Shown: positions 17,638-25,724 of the stretch, one piece after another
How positions within the stretch are numbered: the stretch's first letter is position 1
How the letters are laid out: each line of letters begins with the position of its first letter
Assembly: GCF_024807225.1 (NCBI RefSeq)
Contig: NZ_JANUCO010000001.1
Location: forward strand, 2,914,001-2,978,000
Reading direction: 5' to 3'
Length of the DNA stretch: 64,000 nucleotides
Source: Chryseobacterium ginsenosidimutans
GTDB taxonomy: Bacteria > Bacteroidota > Bacteroidia > Flavobacteriales > Weeksellaceae
The notes under the pieces: model-generated
What the model was told of the DNA's origin: nothing
Database searches by the model: none
What the model saw: only the letters and a program-made list of their open reading frames with translations
Made by a program: the position numbers and the translations under genes

Positions 17638-17665
17638 AAGCGGAACTTTTGTTTCGCTTTTTTTG
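17638..17665 (+). terminator. Terminator after the S1/P1 nuclease
   Basis: AGCGGAAC (17639-17646) pairs with GTTTCGCT (17651-17658), one G-U pair, then a run of seven T. Confidence 0.75.
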
Positions 17666-17832
17666 TTTTTAAAATTTTGCACTGAATACTATTTCCATAC
17701 AATTTGTCATGCTGAAAGCATCTAGGCTTGAATCTTTCCAGAATATTCTTTAATTCTATATTTAAATGCTTTTAGTGTAACAAAGTTCTTACAAAATTAA
17801 ATTTATAGGTTGGCTTTAAAACAGTCGCAAAT

Positions 17833-17930
17833 TCCTAGCCCCGATTGAAGCGACATCCTTTTTTGTTGCGGGTGGAGCGAAGCGGAAGCCGTAACAAAAA
17901 AGATACAGCGGAAAGCGGGAAATTGCTCCT
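17833..17930. repeat. Structured GC-rich intergenic element, possible RNA
   Basis: A 98-base island far richer in GC than its surroundings. CTTTTTTGTTGCGG (17858-17871) pairs with CCGTAACAAAAAAG (17889-17902) over 14 bp with one wobble. Outside it CCCG (17840-17843) can pair with CGGG (17916-17919). The apex GGTGGAGCGAAGCGGAAG is purine-rich. From memory, very similar blocks with the words CCTAGCCCCGATTGAAGC and AGCGGAAAGCGGG recur in other flavobacterial genomes. Strand and function are unknown; it could be a structured RNA or a mobile repeat. Confidence 0.55.
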
Positions 17931-18187
17931 TAAAAAATAATAAAAGTACAATTCGACGAAGTCAAATAGCTTCAAATAAAAAGAATTTACAAGAAAATAG
18001 TTCTCAGTAGGATTTTTAAAATCTACTCAAAGTCAATCAAAAATCGCTATTTTGTGACATGAGATCGATAATTTACAACTATTTTTTCAATCCAAAATTA
18101 ATTAAATGAAAAATTATTGAAACAAGTGTAACCTTTTTACCTTTTGAAACGTATAATAAGTAGAAACTCTTTTTGAGGATATAATAG

Positions 18188-19054
18188 ATGAGACAATTAA
18201 AAATCACTAAGCAGGTTACCAACAGGGAGACTGCTTCATTAGACAAGTATTTGCAGGAAATTGGTAAAGTGGAACTAATTACTGCGGACGAAGAGGTAGA
18301 TTTGGCACAAAGAATTCGTGCAGGCGACAGAGCAGCATTAGAGAAATTAATAAAAGCCAACCTTCGTTTCGTAGTATCAGTATCTAAGCAGTACCAAAAT
18401 CAAGGTCTTTCTTTACCCGATTTGATTAATGAAGGTAACTTAGGACTGATGAAGGCGGCAAAAAGGTATGATGAAACAAGAGGTTTCAAATTTATCTCTT
18501 ACGCGGTTTGGTGGATTCGTCAGTCGATTTTACAAGCTTTGGCAGAACAGTCGAGAATTGTAAGATTGCCGTTGAACAAAATCGGTTCCATCAATAAGAT
18601 CAATAAAGCTTACGCTCACCTTGAGCAGGAAAACGAAAGACCACCTTCTCCGGAAGAATTGGCTGAAGTTCTTGACATGAGTGAGGAAGATATTAAAGAA
18701 TCTATGAAAAACTCCGGTAGACACTTGTCTATGGATGCGCCTTTGGTAGAAGGTGAAGATTCTAATCTTTATGATGTATTGCGTTCTGGAGAATCTCCAA
18801 GTCCGGATAAAGATTTGATGCTTGAATCTCTTCAAATTGAAATTGAAAGAGCATTGAATACTTTGACTCCTAGAGAGGCTGATTTGGTAAGATTATACTT
18901 CGGATTGAACGGAAAACATCCAATGACTTTAGAGGAAATCGGTGAAACTTTCGATCTTACAAGAGAGAGAGTTCGTCAGATCAAAGAAAAAGCGATTAAG
19001 AGATTGAAACACAATACCAGAAGTAAGATTTTGAAGTCTTATTTGGGTAAATAA
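18188..19054 (+). CDS. rpoD: Primary sigma factor RpoD (sigma-A)
   Basis: 288 residues, the short primary sigma factor of Bacteroidota without the long N-terminal region 1.1. Region 1.2 (SLDKYLQEIGKVELIT), region 2 (LRFVVSVSKQYQ, LPDLINEGNLGLMKAAKRYD, then FISYAVWWIRQSILQAL), region 3 and region 4 with the helix-turn-helix LTRERVRQIKEKAIKRL are all intact. It recognises the -33 TTG / -7 TAnnTTTG promoters seen through this window. Monocistronic with a strong terminator. Confidence 0.98.
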   Translation: MRQLKITKQVTNRETASLDKYLQEIGKVELITADEEVDLAQRIRAGDRAALEKLIKANLRFVVSVSKQYQNQGLSLPDLINEGNLGLMKAAKRYDETRGFKFISYAVWWIRQSILQALAEQSRIVRLPLNKIGSINKINKAYAHLEQENERPPSPEELAEVLDMSEEDIKESMKNSGRHLSMDAPLVEGEDSNLYDVLRSGESPSPDKDLMLESLQIEIERALNTLTPREADLVRLYFGLNGKHPMTLEEIGETFDLTRERVRQIKEKAIKRLKHNTRSKILKSYLGK

Positions 19055-19076
19055 AATTTTAACGTAAAATTTACTA

Positions 19077-19107
19077 GGCGGAGCTTGATTTTCAGGCTCC
19101 GCTTTTT
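19077..19107 (+). terminator. rpoD terminator
   Basis: GCGGAGC (19077-19083) pairs with GCTCCGC (19095-19101), followed by six T. Confidence 0.9.
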
Positions 19108-19122
19108 TATTTTTGTTAGATT

Positions 19123-19578
19123 ATGGAAATCTATTTTATTTTTGCAGGAATGCTTTGTTTTGCAATATTCGGAAATCTTGGAATTCACCTTTATTATAAA
19201 AGAAAACATGAAAATTTTTTCCAAACATTAAAAGGCAAAAATTACACCTTATTTCAAAAGCTGGATATGGAAATGGAATCTTCTACCAAGCTTTCATTCA
19301 GTTATCAATTTAATAAAACAGATGTGATTATTTTAGATAATGAAATTTTCCTTTTGATTTTTACTAAACCTTTCAAACAGGCACAGCCAATTTTACAAAT
19401 AAGTAACAGCAATGAAATTTTTCCATTTGTATCCAGAAAAATTACTTTCGATTCAAAATTTAGAGTAAATGGAAAACTTAGAATAATGGGAAGTTTTGGA
19501 TCAGATATAGCAAATGGAAAATATAAAATATTCATAGATTTTAATAAAACAGATTTTGATTTAAATTCTATTCTTTAA
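19123..19578 (+). CDS. Membrane-anchored protein of unknown function
   Basis: 151 residues with one N-terminal hydrophobic helix (about 3-24) followed by YYKRKHENFF, which suggests an anchored protein with its body in the cytoplasm. The rest is predicted strand-rich without cysteines or catalytic motifs. It begins 15 bases after the rpoD terminator. No family recognised. Confidence 0.55.
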   Translation: MEIYFIFAGMLCFAIFGNLGIHLYYKRKHENFFQTLKGKNYTLFQKLDMEMESSTKLSFSYQFNKTDVIILDNEIFLLIFTKPFKQAQPILQISNSNEIFPFVSRKITFDSKFRVNGKLRIMGSFGSDIANGKYKIFIDFNKTDFDLNSIL

Positions 19579-19673
19579 CTTTCTACAAAGATTTTTAAAG
19601 TATATTTAGTACATAATTTGACATATAAAATGGATATAATTCCTATAAAAAATAACCTTTACTATTAAAAACC

Positions 19674-20264
19674 ATGAAAAAAATACTTCTTACATCTACT
19701 CTATTTTTATTACTATTTTCTTGTCAGGAAAATAAACCTGCCGATACAGATATTGTTGAACAAGCTGCAAAAAATACAGAATCAAGTTTTCCTATAAAAC
19801 GAATGAGCAAATCTGAAGCGATAATTGATGGAATATATTCTGAAAAAATTAAAGATGACGAAAAACTTAAAGACCTAAACAACAGATTTTTATCCTTGCA
19901 GAATGACAGTAAAATCATGAAAGATCTTTATGATGACATTACAAAATCGTCTGAAAATTATTATTCTGATGCAGAAAGAAGGACAAAAAATATTATGGAT
20001 TCTGCTTTACAAAAAGAAGTTTTAAATCTTTTAAAAAACAGTTCAGAAAAATATGATATTAAAATCAATAAACTGAATGCACTAAAGATTCAGATCAATC
20101 TCAATCTTATGAGACTTACTTCTTTTTATGATGCTTTTAAAATTAAAAAAACGCTTCCCGAAATCGAAAATTATCAGGAAACACATCCTTTGGAAACTGA
20201 CAGTTTAGAGAATTTCATTAATAAGCAAAATCAATTATTGAACGAATTGAAAAATTTAAAATAA
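19674..20264 (+). CDS. Putative lipoprotein with helical body
   Basis: 196 residues; lipobox LLFSC with Cys17 indicates a lipid-anchored envelope protein. The mature part is charged and largely helical (LKDLNNRFLSLQNDSKIMKD and similar), consistent with a coiled-coil bundle. Its stop codon overlaps the ATG of the next gene (TAATG), so it is translationally coupled to the FAD monooxygenase. Unknown function. Confidence 0.6.
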   Translation: MKKILLTSTLFLLLFSCQENKPADTDIVEQAAKNTESSFPIKRMSKSEAIIDGIYSEKIKDDEKLKDLNNRFLSLQNDSKIMKDLYDDITKSSENYYSDAERRTKNIMDSALQKEVLNLLKNSSEKYDIKINKLNALKIQINLNLMRLTSFYDAFKIKKTLPEIENYQETHPLETDSLENFINKQNQLLNELKNLK

Positions 20265-21382
20265 TGAATTCCATCTCAATAATCGGAGCCGGAATCGGTG
20301 GTTTGACGCTGGGAAATATTCTGAAACAGCACCATCTAGACTTTACCATTTACGAATCTGCCCCGGAAATAAAACCTGTCGGAGCCGGAATCATGATGGC
20401 TGTAAACGCCATGCAAATCTTTGATAAACTTGGTTTAAAAGAGAAAATTGAAAATGCAGGAAATAAAATTAATGGGATTTCGATTACGGATGAAAGTTTT
20501 AAACTTATCTCAAATACCAATGTTCTTGAATTGGAAAAGAAGTACAATTCCTGCAATGTAGCCATTCACAGAGCGGAACTGCAAAAGATTTTAGCAGAAA
20601 GTATCGGCGTCGAAAATATTAAACTCAATCATTCCTTAAACACCATTCAGAAAAAGGAAAATTATGTCTTACAATTTGAAAACGAAACTACAATTGAAAG
20701 TAAAATCGTTTTCGGAGCAGACGGAATTCACTCTAAGATAAGAAATCAGATTTTCAAAACAGGAAAAATCCGGAATGCAAAACAAATATGTTGGCGTGGA
20801 TTAGTAGACTTCGAATTGCCCGAAAAATACCATCATGAAGCTTTTGAACTGTGGGGAAAAGGTAAACGTTTCGGTTTTGTAAGACTTTCAAATAAAAAAG
20901 TATATTGGTATGCCCTGATTAATAAAGGAAATCATAAATTTAATTCAAGTGTAATCGATTATTTTTATGATTTTGATCCTTTAGTTTTAAATATTCTTGA
21001 ATCAACTTTAGAAAAGAACATTATTCTCAACGATATTATCGACCTCTCGCCTATTCCAAAATGGTATTCTGAAAACCTTTGTTTAATCGGCGATGCAGCT
21101 CATGCAACGACTCCAAATATGGGACAAGGCGCTTGTCAGGCAGTTGAAGATGCTTACGTTATTGGAAAATTATTAGAGAAAAATAAAGATTTCAATACTG
21201 TTTTTAAAGAATTTCAGGAAATCAGAAGAAAAAAAGTTGATTATATTGTCAATACGAGCTGGAAAATAGGGCAAATTTCTCAATGGGAAAATGGAAATTC
21301 TCTGCGAAATTTCTTGATGAGATTAATTCCGGAAAGTGTAAATCAGAAATTGGTTGAGAAAGTTATTCAACTGGAAATGTGA
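20264..21382 (+). CDS. FAD-dependent aromatic hydroxylase-type monooxygenase
   Basis: 372 residues. GAGIGGLTLG (8-17) is the Rossmann FAD loop, FGADGIHSKIRNQI (about 148-161) is the DG motif shared by FAD/NADPH hydroxylases, and GDAAHATTPNMGQGACQAVED (about 276-296) is the GD motif. Together these define the UbiH/PHBH-like group A monooxygenases. Substrate unknown. It may be a tetracycline- or aromatic-modifying relative, but nothing beside it indicates a pathway. Coupled to the preceding lipoprotein gene by a one-base overlap. Confidence 0.87.
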   Translation: MNSISIIGAGIGGLTLGNILKQHHLDFTIYESAPEIKPVGAGIMMAVNAMQIFDKLGLKEKIENAGNKINGISITDESFKLISNTNVLELEKKYNSCNVAIHRAELQKILAESIGVENIKLNHSLNTIQKKENYVLQFENETTIESKIVFGADGIHSKIRNQIFKTGKIRNAKQICWRGLVDFELPEKYHHEAFELWGKGKRFGFVRLSNKKVYWYALINKGNHKFNSSVIDYFYDFDPLVLNILESTLEKNIILNDIIDLSPIPKWYSENLCLIGDAAHATTPNMGQGACQAVEDAYVIGKLLEKNKDFNTVFKEFQEIRRKKVDYIVNTSWKIGQISQWENGNSLRNFLMRLIPESVNQKLVEKVIQLEM

Positions 21383-21392
21383 TTTTATTTTT

Positions 21393-21554
21393 CCCACAGA
21401 TTACACGGATTTGCACAGATGATTGCGTAAAATTCTTTTTCAATCAGCCTTGTCAAGGTTTAAACCTTGACAAGGCTTTCCAAATGCGATACTTTTAATT
21501 TCTGTAAGAAGAAATTATGCGCAATCATCTGTGCAAATCCGTGTAATCTGTGGG
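21393..21554. repeat. 162-bp nested perfect palindrome
   Basis: The outer arms, 35 bases each (21393-21427 and 21520-21554), are exactly complementary and begin CCCACAGATTACACGG. Inside is a second perfect palindrome of 30 bases (21447-21476) centred on GGTTTAAACC. Single half-copies of the outer arm occur at 25642-25674 and 60454-60486. This is far longer than a terminator needs to be, although it does lie between convergent genes. Confidence 0.85.
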
Positions 21555-21562
21555 AGATAAAA

Positions 21563-21589
21563 AAAGACTGCCTCAAATTGACAGTCTTT
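21563..21589 (-). terminator. Terminator of the multicopper oxidase gene
   Basis: AAAGACTG (21563-21570) pairs with CAGTCTTT (21582-21589); the minus strand then reads through a T-rich run. Only three bases separate it from the stop codon. Confidence 0.75.
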
Positions 21590-21592
21590 ATA

Positions 21593-24358
21593 TTAATAAG
21601 TCAAAGTAATTCCGGCTCCCCATCCCATTTCGTTATCATAATTCCCGGAAACAGATACATATTTCTGTAAAATATAACGTAATCCCGTATTAAATTCACC
21701 ATCAGAATTCACGGTGAAATTTCCTCTCAATCTTCGAGAAAGCGGAATATCTTCCCGGCTAAATTCCAATAGAACCTTTCCGTTTTGGTCAACACTTGCA
21801 TCTGCTGTCACCAACATAGGCAAAAGATATTGCATACCGACAATTGCCGTTGCTTTACTTTTAGAAGCCTTTTGCTGTCCAAACCAGGTTTTCTTTCCGT
21901 GAAAATCTTCATCCATTTCTTCCGCCATTTTTCTTTCCATAATTTCATGATTTTTCTGAATTCTGAAACCTGCATACGGTAAAGCCCATTGAAATTTACC
22001 TAAAAATCTTCCAACTTTAAAATTGCCATCAAAATGATTGAAATCCCAATTCGAATGAAACTCACTTAAATTTGCCCATCTCGGTCCGAACATCGTCATC
22101 GTTTCTGCATGAATCTTATTACTCTGAATATCAAGCATCGCCATCGAACTTACCATTCTGTTATCCTTCATAAAATCCTTCCAAGCCAATTTTCTATTCG
22201 GAAGTTGCGGATTCGGTGCTGAATTTTCATAACTAAAAATCCTTCCCATTCCCGCCATCATGTGATACAGAATATGACAGTGGAAAAACCAGTCGCCATC
22301 TTGGTTGGCTGCAAACTCTATCGTATTGGTTTCCATCGGCATAATGTCGACTACATTTTTTAACGGCGAGTACTCTCCTTTTGAATTAATCAGTCTGAAA
22401 TCATGACCGTGAAGATGCATCGGGTGTCTCATCATCGAATTATTGTACATCGTAATTCTCAGAATCTCTCCTTTTTTAACCAGAATTTTGTCCGTTTCCG
22501 TAACCGTTTTATTGTCTAAAGTCCACAGATAATGGTTCATATTTCCTTCCAGCGTAAATTTCATTTCACGCACGTTTTCTGTCGGAAGAATTGTTTTCTC
22601 AGGAGATTTCAACATATTGTAAGACAATCTTTTAAGAGATTTCTCTTCTTTCATATTCATCTCAGAATGATTTGTAGGATCTTCTTTTTCAGAATCTTTA
22701 GACTTAATTCCCATCATTTCGTTGATATGTTTCATTGTCATTTTCCGTTGACTTTCAGGAAGTTCAGGATACATCACTTCATTCATATCCATCATTTGAT
22801 TTCCCATCGTCATATTCATAGGCTTCATATTTCCGCTCATTTCCATCATTCCGTTCATCATTTTCATACCTTCAAAAAGCTTTAGTCTAGGTAAATTCGG
22901 AGCTTCTATTTTTTCACCGGAACCTAACCAAAGTGAAGCATGACCGATTCTGTCTTCCGACGTCGCACGAAATTCAAAGCTTTTATTCTCAGGAATTGTG
23001 ACTTCAATATCATACGTTTCGGAAACTCCGACAATCAAACGATCGACTTCCGCAGGAACAACATCATTCCCGTCATTTCCGATTACTTTTATTTTTCCGC
23101 CTCCGAAATTCAGCCAAAAATAGGTTGAAGAACCTCCATTGGCAACTCTCAACCGAACTTTATCGCCCGCTTTTAATTGAGGATAATCAGAACTTGGCTG
23201 TCCGTTAATGAGGAATTTATCGTAGTAAACGTCGCTCACATCCATTGCTTCCATCCTTTTCCACTCGTTCAACGCTTTCGTCCCAAAATTCCCGGATTTT
23301 ATCGCTTCCCAGTAGCTTTGAACTGCATTTTTCTTAATTGCGTACCAATCCGTATTCGCCATGTGAAGCCGTCTCGCAATCTGCATCGGATCTTCGTCAC
23401 TCCAATCTCCCAATAATACAGGAATTTCTTTGGTATAATTCACTTTTGGATCTCCTTCTCTTTTATTGAAAACCAAAATCCCGTTCATCCCGATTTGCTC
23501 CTGCAAACCTTCATGAGAATGATACCAATAAGTTCCGTTTTGAGAAATTTTAAATGTATACAAATGTGTTTCACCCGGCTTTACAGGCTTTGTCGTTAAA
23601 TAAGGAACTCCGTCATGTTCGTTCGGTAAAATCACGCCGTGCCAATGAAAACCTGTATTTTCTTTTAACATATTGTGAAGATAAATTTCGGCGGTATCGC
23701 CTTCCGTAAAATATAAAGTCGGAGCCTGTAATTTTCCGTTGACAGCAATTGCTCTGCGATTTTTCCCTGTAAAATTGACAATCGTATCTTTTACATATAA
23801 ATCGTAACGAACCGTTTTTCCTCCAAAACTTACTTTCCCGTTTTCAGAATTTCTTTTTAAAACAGATTTTTCTTCTTTCTGATTTTCAACAACTTCCTTA
23901 TTTGAATTTTCTTTTTCTACCAAATCCATTCCGCATTTCGGGCATTTTCCGGGTTTGTTTGAAGTCACTTCCTGATGCATCGGACAAGCGTACATTATTT
24001 GGGACTGAGATTCAATTTTGGGTAAAGCTTTAGTTTGATTTTTAGCATTTAAAACGGACGTAATTTTAGGACCATTTTTCGCTTTATTTACTTTAATTTC
24101 AATCTTAGCCTTGGTTTTATTTTTAATTTCTACTTGCTTTGATTCTATTTTTGGAGATAATTTTATCTGCGGTTTTGCAATAACTTTAGGTTTTATAACA
24201 ACCGTTTTTTTCACCAACGTCATTCCGCATTTTGGGCAATCTCCGGGTTTTGAAGAAACGATTTCACGATCCATCGGACAAGTAAAAAACGTTTTTGTAG
24301 TTTGTGAAAAACTGGAAAAATAGAACAAAAGCATCAGAAATATGAGTATTTTTTTCAT
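21593..24358 (-). CDS. Multicopper oxidase (CopA/PcoA type) with two metal-binding repeats and a CopB-like C-terminus
   Basis: 921 residues, far above the usual 550-650 for CopA. Order: signal peptide (1-19); heavy-metal-binding module 1 (27-46, CPMDRE...CPKCGM); Lys-rich linker; module 2 (125-144, CPMHQE...CPKCGM); multicopper oxidase (about 170-690) with copper sites HWHG, YHSHEG, HPMHLHGH and HCHILYHMMAGM; a Met-rich stretch (about 490-550); then about 200 residues resembling the CopB/PcoB outer-membrane barrel (MQYLLPMLVTADASVDQ, LRYILQKYVSVSGNYDNE). It probably oxidises Cu(I) in the periplasm for copper tolerance. It belongs with the DUF3347 and HYC_CC_PP genes upstream. The CopB assignment is the less certain part. 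Confidence 0.85.
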   Translation of the reverse strand: MKKILIFLMLLFYFSSFSQTTKTFFTCPMDREIVSSKPGDCPKCGMTLVKKTVVIKPKVIAKPQIKLSPKIESKQVEIKNKTKAKIEIKVNKAKNGPKITSVLNAKNQTKALPKIESQSQIMYACPMHQEVTSNKPGKCPKCGMDLVEKENSNKEVVENQKEEKSVLKRNSENGKVSFGGKTVRYDLYVKDTIVNFTGKNRRAIAVNGKLQAPTLYFTEGDTAEIYLHNMLKENTGFHWHGVILPNEHDGVPYLTTKPVKPGETHLYTFKISQNGTYWYHSHEGLQEQIGMNGILVFNKREGDPKVNYTKEIPVLLGDWSDEDPMQIARRLHMANTDWYAIKKNAVQSYWEAIKSGNFGTKALNEWKRMEAMDVSDVYYDKFLINGQPSSDYPQLKAGDKVRLRVANGGSSTYFWLNFGGGKIKVIGNDGNDVVPAEVDRLIVGVSETYDIEVTIPENKSFEFRATSEDRIGHASLWLGSGEKIEAPNLPRLKLFEGMKMMNGMMEMSGNMKPMNMTMGNQMMDMNEVMYPELPESQRKMTMKHINEMMGIKSKDSEKEDPTNHSEMNMKEEKSLKRLSYNMLKSPEKTILPTENVREMKFTLEGNMNHYLWTLDNKTVTETDKILVKKGEILRITMYNNSMMRHPMHLHGHDFRLINSKGEYSPLKNVVDIMPMETNTIEFAANQDGDWFFHCHILYHMMAGMGRIFSYENSAPNPQLPNRKLAWKDFMKDNRMVSSMAMLDIQSNKIHAETMTMFGPRWANLSEFHSNWDFNHFDGNFKVGRFLGKFQWALPYAGFRIQKNHEIMERKMAEEMDEDFHGKKTWFGQQKASKSKATAIVGMQYLLPMLVTADASVDQNGKVLLEFSREDIPLSRRLRGNFTVNSDGEFNTGLRYILQKYVSVSGNYDNEMGWGAGITLTY

Positions 24359-24375
24359 AATATTCCGAGGTTTTG

Positions 24376-24541
24376 AAGTTGTATAGTTTAAATTATTGCT
24401 GAATTTTTAACGTAAAAAGCGCAAATATTTTCTTGAATGATTGAGAATATTTCTCGTTCTTAAAGAATTTTCATTTAGCAAAGACTTCAAATCATTATTT
24501 AAAGTTAATTCTAACTTAAACTATACAACTTATTATTTTAA
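24376..24541. repeat. Two 16-bp inverted copies upstream of the oxidase gene
   Basis: AAGTTGTATAGTTTAA (24376-24391) and its exact reverse complement (24526-24541) are 134 bases apart in the gap between the DUF3347 gene and the oxidase gene. The near copy ends 18 bases before the oxidase start codon. They could be a paired operator or the ends of a decayed repeat. Confidence 0.5.
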
Positions 24542-24556
24542 AGATAAATAAGAATA

Positions 24557-25030
24557 TTATTTAATCGTCGACTTTACATTTCCGCATGAAAGCATAGACT
24601 TTCCGTAATAAGGATTGATGATTTTTGATTCGTCGCTTAGCCAACTTCCATCAGCCATCGGACAATACTGAACATAGATTGGGTTTTCAGAAAGTTTAAA
24701 TTCTTTCGTCAAAGCAATCATATTATCCGAAAGGTTCATAAACGTTTCTCTTTGAGCGCTTATATTTCTTGCTTCCGAAATTGTGGTGGCATCTTTTCTA
24801 AGAATATTTAAATTACCTTCAGAAACCTGTTTAACATCGATTGCTGAAGCCGTCTTAATAAATTCTGTTGCCGCTTTTGAGGTTTTATCTGCATCGTCGG
24901 AAGCTAAAGCCGATTTTATCGCAATATAATTCTGATAAAGCTTAGAAACCTGTCCATCTTTTTTAGACTGTGCTGAAAGTGAAATAATTGAAAATAAAGA
25001 GAATACTGCTGTAATGATATATTTTTTCAT
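24557..25030 (-). CDS. Exported DUF3347 protein, copper-resistance associated
   Basis: 157 residues with a signal peptide (1-20, ending LSA/QSK). DUF3347 features: the helical SKLYQNYIAIKSALASDDA, then the C-terminal metal-ligand-rich block YVQYCPMADGSWLS, NPYYGKSMLSCG. The Cys-Pro-Met and final Met-x-x-Cys pattern suits copper binding. DUF3347 domains occur alone or fused to CusB-type efflux adaptors. Located directly upstream of the multicopper oxidase, in the same direction. Confidence 0.82.
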   Translation of the reverse strand: MKKYIITAVFSLFSIISLSAQSKKDGQVSKLYQNYIAIKSALASDDADKTSKAATEFIKTASAIDVKQVSEGNLNILRKDATTISEARNISAQRETFMNLSDNMIALTKEFKLSENPIYVQYCPMADGSWLSDESKIINPYYGKSMLSCGNVKSTIK

Positions 25031-25143
25031 TGTTTTAAATTTTAGAATGAATAGATTTTTAATAAAGAATTGTTTAAAAATATCGCATCATGCGACAAAA
25101 CATGTCGTTCGTAATGATAAGGAAATCAAACGACTGACGAATT

Positions 25144-25521
25144 CTAAATTCTAAAATTACAATGATTAATAAAGATCGGAACCGACCGATTTTCCGGTGG
25201 TGCATTAATCTGAATCTGCGTGAATTTTGTAGCCGAAAACGATTGATCTACAAAGAAAAATTCGTGATTTTGAATTTCTGCAATCTGTTTTAAAAAGTCA
25301 ATTTTAAGAAAATCTGATTTTTGAGAATCATCAACTTTTACAATTTTGATTTCTGTTTTGCAACAGTCTTTTTTCGTTTTAACACCGCATTTACTGCAGA
25401 TATTATCAACTTTCTGGCTCACAGAAGCAAATTCTTCCATACAATAATGAACGCTAAAAACCGCCCCGGAAGAAAATCCGAAGTAGAAAATAGAGAATAA
25501 TATGGCGAGAATCTTTTTCAC
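25144..25521 (-). CDS. HYC_CC_PP family envelope protein
   Basis: 125 residues with a signal peptide. It contains the three signatures that name this Bacteroidota family: HYC at about 25-27 (SVHYCMEE), CC at about 52-53 (DCCKTE) and PP near 107-108 (NAPPENRS). A CSKCG pair lies between them. Members are typically found beside copper or other metal resistance genes, as here. First gene of the three-gene copper group reading leftwards; ligand unproven. Confidence 0.8.
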   Translation of the reverse strand: MKKILAILFSIFYFGFSSGAVFSVHYCMEEFASVSQKVDNICSKCGVKTKKDCCKTEIKIVKVDDSQKSDFLKIDFLKQIAEIQNHEFFFVDQSFSATKFTQIQINAPPENRSVPIFINHCNFRI

Positions 25522-25600
25522 TGAGACAAAGGTAAAAATAACTTTGATATGGATGTTATAGAATTTTGTATTGTTGTTATAAAATTTGGAAAATAAAAAA

Positions 25601-25623
25601 AACTCCTGAGATGTTCAGGAGTT
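25601..25623 (-). terminator. Terminator of the TonB-dependent receptor gene
   Basis: AACTCCTGA (25601-25609) pairs perfectly with TCAGGAGTT (25615-25623); the minus strand runs on into eight T. Confidence 0.85.
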
Positions 25624-25641
25624 CTTGTTTATTTTATTTTT

Positions 25642-25674
25642 CCCACGGATTGCACAGATTTTCACAGATGATTG
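25642..25674. repeat. Half-copy of the CCCACAGATT repeat
   Basis: 33 bases that match the outer arm of the element at 21393 at most positions (starts CCCACGGATT, ends CACAGATGATTG). No complementary arm follows. Confidence 0.6.
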
Positions 25675-25724
25675 AGAATATTTTATTTTTTCTAAATCTG
25701 AAATCTGTTAAATGCAACCTGTTC

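Larger units (their letters stand above)
17586..18187. other. 602-bp gap upstream of rpoD
   Basis: Holds the nuclease terminator (17638-17665), a TGTCATGCTGAAAGCATCT-like repeat fragment (near 17707), the structured GC-rich element at 17833-17930 and the rpoD leader. No protein gene was found. A TACCTTTTG near 18136 is the best candidate rpoD -7 element but is one base off the consensus. Confidence 0.45.

Noticed and set aside
17586..18187. tRNA or 6S RNA in the gap before rpoD
   Set aside because: No cloverleaf or 6S-type open bubble fits; the strong stem belongs to the repeat-like element.
22532..22885. His-rich frame on the plus strand inside the oxidase gene
   Set aside because: It is the complement of the Met-rich segment of the oxidase; no start context or family support.
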